Shown: in pieces, positions 60,626-64,000 of the stretch
Position numbering within the stretch: position 1 is the stretch's first letter
Layout: each line of letters begins with the position of its first letter
NCBI GenBank assembly: GCA_036023115.1
Contig: JAYKKT010000079.1
Coordinates: forward strand, 16,579,501-16,643,500
Length of the DNA: 64,000 nt
Origin: Brasenia schreberi
Taxonomy: Eukaryota; Streptophyta; Magnoliopsida; Nymphaeales; Cabombaceae
Direction of reading: 5' to 3'
Position numbers and translations under genes: made by a program
Notes under the pieces: model-generated
What the model saw: only the letters and a program-made list of their open reading frames with translations
Databases searched by the model: none
Told to the model about the DNA's origin: nothing

Positions 60626-61064
60626 TCAAAATCCTTGAAGAGGCATATGTTGGGAAGGATGGCTCTGAGGCAAGTCAGAGGATGATAAGCATCTACTGTT
60701 GCTTAAAGACATTAGCAAGGCGTTCTCCATCTGCCTACTCATGTTTCTGCATACAAGTGACATAATGTAGTCAATGACTTGAGAGTCACAAGGCAGTGTA
60801 ATTGCGCCATCAATGTTCAATCCATTCTTTCTCTGCCATCTTCAACAACTCTTGGAAGATGGGCCTTTGTAGGTAAGCCAAGGGAATCATGTATCTCTTC
60901 CCGTCTGCAGCATAGGCTACAAAGTGGCCCTTCTCTGCAACTGCTTCTGCTTTTCTTCCACTGTTGCTTTTCGGAAGACTGTTGAAGGAGATTTGTTTCC
61001 TCCCTCTAGTGGCCGTCTGCTGCCATTTCCTGACCATCTCCACTAGCCTTCTTGTGTTGATCAT
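60626..61064 (-). pseudogene. SAUR: SAUR pseudogene 3 (2-bp deletion)
   Basis: From ATG 61064 it reads MINTRRLVEMVRKWQQTATR and FVAYAADGKRYMIPLAYLQR up to KMAEKEW, where GAGGAAGAATTTGG of the other copies has become GAGAAAGAATGG, two bases shorter. The frame then ends in TGA. The rest (MNIDGAITLPCDSQVIDYIM ... HMPLQGF) is intact in the next frame up to the original stop at 60626. Total length is 439 bp against 441 in the intact copies, so this single 2-bp deletion accounts for the whole defect. Closest relative: the gene at 45908. TATA box near 61191-61198. Confidence 0.93.
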
Positions 61065-61190
61065 TATTGCTTTAGAGAAATGAGAATGTGAAAGTGTCAA
61101 CTAAGCACCAAATAGGCTGTTTGGTTGTATTACAGGTATTGATATGAATGTACTCAAATCAGTGTATGATGAATTTTGATTTCTTGGTGA

Positions 61191-61198
61191 AGTATATA
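61191..61198 (-). promoter_or_regulatory. TATA box of SAUR pseudogene 3
   Basis: GCTATATATACTTC on the minus strand, about 130 bp upstream of the ATG. The promoter 61200-61340 resembles that of the SAUR at 45908 (GTTTGTGCCTAACCATTCAG). Confidence 0.6.
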
Positions 61199-61419
61199 TA
61201 GCAGGAATAGGGACCAAAATGTTGATGCAATCAAGTGAGATGTGCAGACAATTTCAAGGTGGATGCACGTCATATGCTGATTAAGTGCCATATCAGTAAT
61301 GACTGAATGGTTAGGCACAAACCAAGCACCTGCAGGTGGGTCAAGCTGGCTCAGCCGCCAGCCAGAAGCTCCTTAATTGTTATGAACGACCAAAAACATA
61401 TTGCATCTAGTTGTCTGGT

Positions 61420-61520
61420 AATATATGGACACTGACAATGCAAGTGAATGTGCCGTTCCACTACCCATGTGCTTTGTCTGGTGTACTGATGCTGCAGATC
61501 TATTGTATCCTCAAATGGGC
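61420..61520 (+). promoter_or_regulatory. Orphan SAUR promoter fragment without a gene
   Basis: ACACTGACAATGCAAGTGAA, TGTGCCGTTCCACTACC and GGTGTACTGATGCTGCAG then TATCCTCAA follow the order of the module at 41130-41235. No SAUR follows on the plus strand. Confidence 0.5.
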
Positions 61521-62109
61521 AGAACACACACACATACACTCACTCACATACAGACAGCAGATCCCTGTAAGATGGAAAAGAGAGACTAAATAACTTAGTT
61601 AACCTTTACATCCTCATAACCAATCGCATTAAGGATTAAGACTGGAGCCCAATTTAGTTGCTGCAAACAGGGAAAAAATGAGTTTAGCTGGGCCAGTTTG
61701 TGGAGCATGGTCACTAGAACAATGCTCGTCTGTGGCTTGTCCCATTTGATCATTTAAAAGTGAGATGCATTCAAGATGTGCTGAGAACGAACTTGATTGG
61801 TAAAAATAAATTTGAATTTGTATGTAACTTCACTTGAAAGGCAATTTTTTCTCATTTTAGCTGAATATTGGCTTATTAACTCACTCTTCATGCATAAATT
61901 ATTGACTTGTTGAAACTTTAGCAGGTTTTTGTAATATATAATTCTCAGTTTATAGAAGCCTCTGCAAGATGAACCAAGCACGAGTCTCATTAGGTTCCTT
62001 TGCCCATCTGAAAATGAACTCATCATAAGCCAAGAAAGCCAAAAAAGAAAAAGAACAGCTCGAACTTTCTGGAAGCTTGATTGCAGGCCGCAAGACTGGC
62101 ATGATATGC
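61521..62109. other. Intergenic, no gene seen
   Basis: Short frames only; nothing recognised between the SAUR array and the copia element. Confidence 0.5.
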
Positions 62110-62361
62110 ATTAGAAGAAATAAAATGCATTAATCTGAACAAACAACTTACACATACTCAGAATGCGGCACCTCTAGGGCTGCCGACCTGCCTCACAATT
62201 ATAAAGTAGAATTAACCCTAATGACCTACTTATACCCTATCTAACTTGAATTCCTAAACTACCCCTAATTAGTACTAATTATTACTAAAGAAACATAACA
62301 CGTTAAATAAAATAACTGACGTTAAATACATTAAAACATGATCTAACAGTATCCTTTAACA
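62110..62361 (-). mobile_element. 3' LTR of a Ty1/copia element
   Basis: Directly after the polypurine tract GAGGGGGGG (62370-62362, minus) the sequence TGTTAAAGGATACTGTTAG begins, the usual copia PPT/LTR junction. The far end near 62110 is not fixed: no terminal CA with target duplication could be chosen. Confidence 0.65.
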
Positions 62362-64000
62362 CCCCCCCTCAAGTTGGGTGAAGGATGTTTATAACACCCA
62401 ACTTAACAATGTCTACTTTAATTATTTGCTGGTAGTAGCTTTAGTTAAGAAATCAATCATCTGTTTGATAGATTGAACATACTCCAACTTGAATTTTTGA
62501 TTAGATATCTTCTCTCTGATGAAGTGACAGTCAATTTCTATATGCTTGGTTCTCTCATGATAAATTGGATTAGAGGCTATCTGAATTGCTGCACTGTTGT
62601 CACAGTATAGTGGTCTAGAATGATTAGATGGAAATCTCAGTTCACTGATCGATAACGATATCCATTTTTCTTCATACATGGCTTGAGCTATAGCCCTGTA
62701 TTCTGCTTCTGCGGTAGATTTGACAACTATTGTCTGTTTTTTACTCTTCCAAAATACAATATTACTACCAAGTAAAGTAACATAACCTATAGTCGATTTT
62801 TGGTCATCACGTGAACCAGCCCACTCTGCATCTGAATAAAGTTTAATATGTAAATTTGATGATTTTGAATAAAGTAAACCCATTCCTGAAGTTGATTTGA
62901 GGTATCGAAGAATTCTATATACTGCATCGTGATTCTTGGTAAAAGAATGCACATATCTACTCACAATACAAATTGCATATGTAATATCTGGATGAGTAAT
63001 AGTCAAATATATGAGCTTGCCAACCAACTTCTGATATTTGTGAATGTCTTTGAACTCTTCACTATCACCATTGAACAATTTCTGATTTACTTCCATAGGA
63101 ATATCACTAAGTTTACATTTTAGCATATGTGTTTCTTCAAGAAGATCCATTAAGTATTTCCGTTGAGTTAGGAAAATACCTATGTTAGAATATAGAACTT
63201 CTATGCCCAAAAAATAGTGAAGTCGACCCAAATCTTTAAGATCAAATAGTTTGTGAAGATTCATTTTAAACCTAGATATTTCTTCAAGGTCATCTCCTGT
63301 AACAATTATGTCATCCACATAAACAACGAGAATAAATATTTTGGTTCCTTTCTTGAAGAAGATTGTATGATCATTGAGGCTCTTGTTGTATCCCAGACTA
63401 CAAACTGCCTTGTTGAATTTATCAAACCAAGGTCGTGGAGATTGTTTTAGCCCATAAATTGCTTTATTGAGTCTACACACTTTATTAACAAACATTTTTA
63501 TATTCATTCCTGAAGGTAGTTCCATATATACCTCTTCGTTTAAATCTCCTTGTAAGAAATCATTTTTAAAATCTAGTTACCATAAATCCCATCTCAAATT
63601 TGTTGCCATATTGAGAATATTCTTATTGAAGTGAGTTTAGCTATAAGTGCAAAAGTTTCTATATAATCAATGTTATATGATTGACAGTATCCTTTAGCAA
63701 CCAATCTTGCTTTATATCTCTCCACAGTTCCGTCTACCTTATATTTAATAGTAAATACCTACTTGCAACCTACAATATTCCTATCAGGAGGTAGCTGTGT
63801 GATAGTCCATGTATTGTTTTTCACAAAGGCATTCAGTTCTTCTTCAATTGCAGCTTTCCATAAAGGGCACTTGATTGTTTCTTCAAATTTCGAAAGAATC
63901 TCATTCATAACAAAGTTTTGATAATTCTGAGAAGTATTGGCATATGAGATATAATCAGAAATCAGATAACGTGCACATGTACGCTTACCTTTGCGAATAG
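62362..64000 (-). mobile_element. Ty1/copia retrotransposon, RT and RNase H region, decayed, runs off the window
   Basis: Minus strand. The long frame 63525-62422 has reverse transcriptase motifs (CRLNKAIYGLKQSPRPWFDK; ILVVYVDDIIVTGDD with the YVDD active site; DLGRLHYFLGIEV) and RNase H motifs (YSDAEWAGSRDDQKSTIGYV, KSTAEAEYRAIAQAM, KHIEIDCHFIREKI), and ends just before the polypurine tract. Upstream, shifted and stop-containing frames continue with [16 protein letters not shown] and, farther, KCPLWKAAIEEELNAF, so the N-terminal RT half is broken. The LTR and pol order fits copia. The 5' half lies beyond 64000. Confidence 0.92.

Overview
The window is nuclear DNA of a flowering plant. It is AT-rich, with long introns, GT-AG splice sites and TATA boxes. 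It carries several RTE-type LINE copies, Ty1/copia pieces, tRNA-derived SINEs, MITE-like foldbacks and a cluster of plant-specific SAUR genes. I cannot name the species from sequence alone.

Layout. (1) 1-2524, minus strand: the 5' end of a gene for the NuA4 acetyltransferase scaffold EAF1 (four coding exons, running off the left edge), with a TATA box at 2517-2524. (2) 2.7-14.7 kb: gene-poor repeats, namely a SINE, a LINE 3' fragment, a 117-bp (AT)n tract, a GA tract, a 243-bp palindromic MITE-like element, an LTR-like block with internal tandem repeats and a ~115-bp tandem repeat. (3) 14.8-15.4 kb: a frameshifted invertase/pectin-methylesterase-inhibitor-like gene. (4) About 18.0-37.6 kb, plus strand: a complete SNF2-RING-helicase gene of the RAD5/16 type (CHR27/CHR28-like), 11 proposed coding exons and 1094 aa. 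Its seventh intron is 7.9 kb because of a three-level nest of transposons: RTE copy, copia-type solo LTR inside it, and a second RTE copy inside the LTR. (5) 38.9-61.1 kb: a SAUR cluster with three intact genes, one gene that lost its start codon, three clear pseudogenes and one short relic. LINE copies, a degenerate plant-mobile-domain gene and foldback sequences lie among them. (6) 62.1-64.0 kb, minus strand: the 3' LTR, polypurine tract and RNase H/RT part of a decayed Ty1/copia element, running off the right edge.

EAF1 and the SNF2 protein are both chromatin factors but lie 15 kb apart in opposite orientation, and nothing indicates co-regulation. The SAUR cluster grew by repeated duplication of units containing promoter, gene and 3' flank. 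Two sublineages alternate along the array, and two promoter modules survive without a gene.

The most unusual pattern is a set of four insertions of only 28-51 bp. Each consists solely of the extreme 3' tail of the RTE LINE and is flanked by 15-18 bp target-site duplications. They look like the shortest products of target-primed reverse transcription, and three of the four lie in introns of the SNF2 gene. No CRISPR array, bacterial-type system or intact tRNA/rRNA gene was seen.
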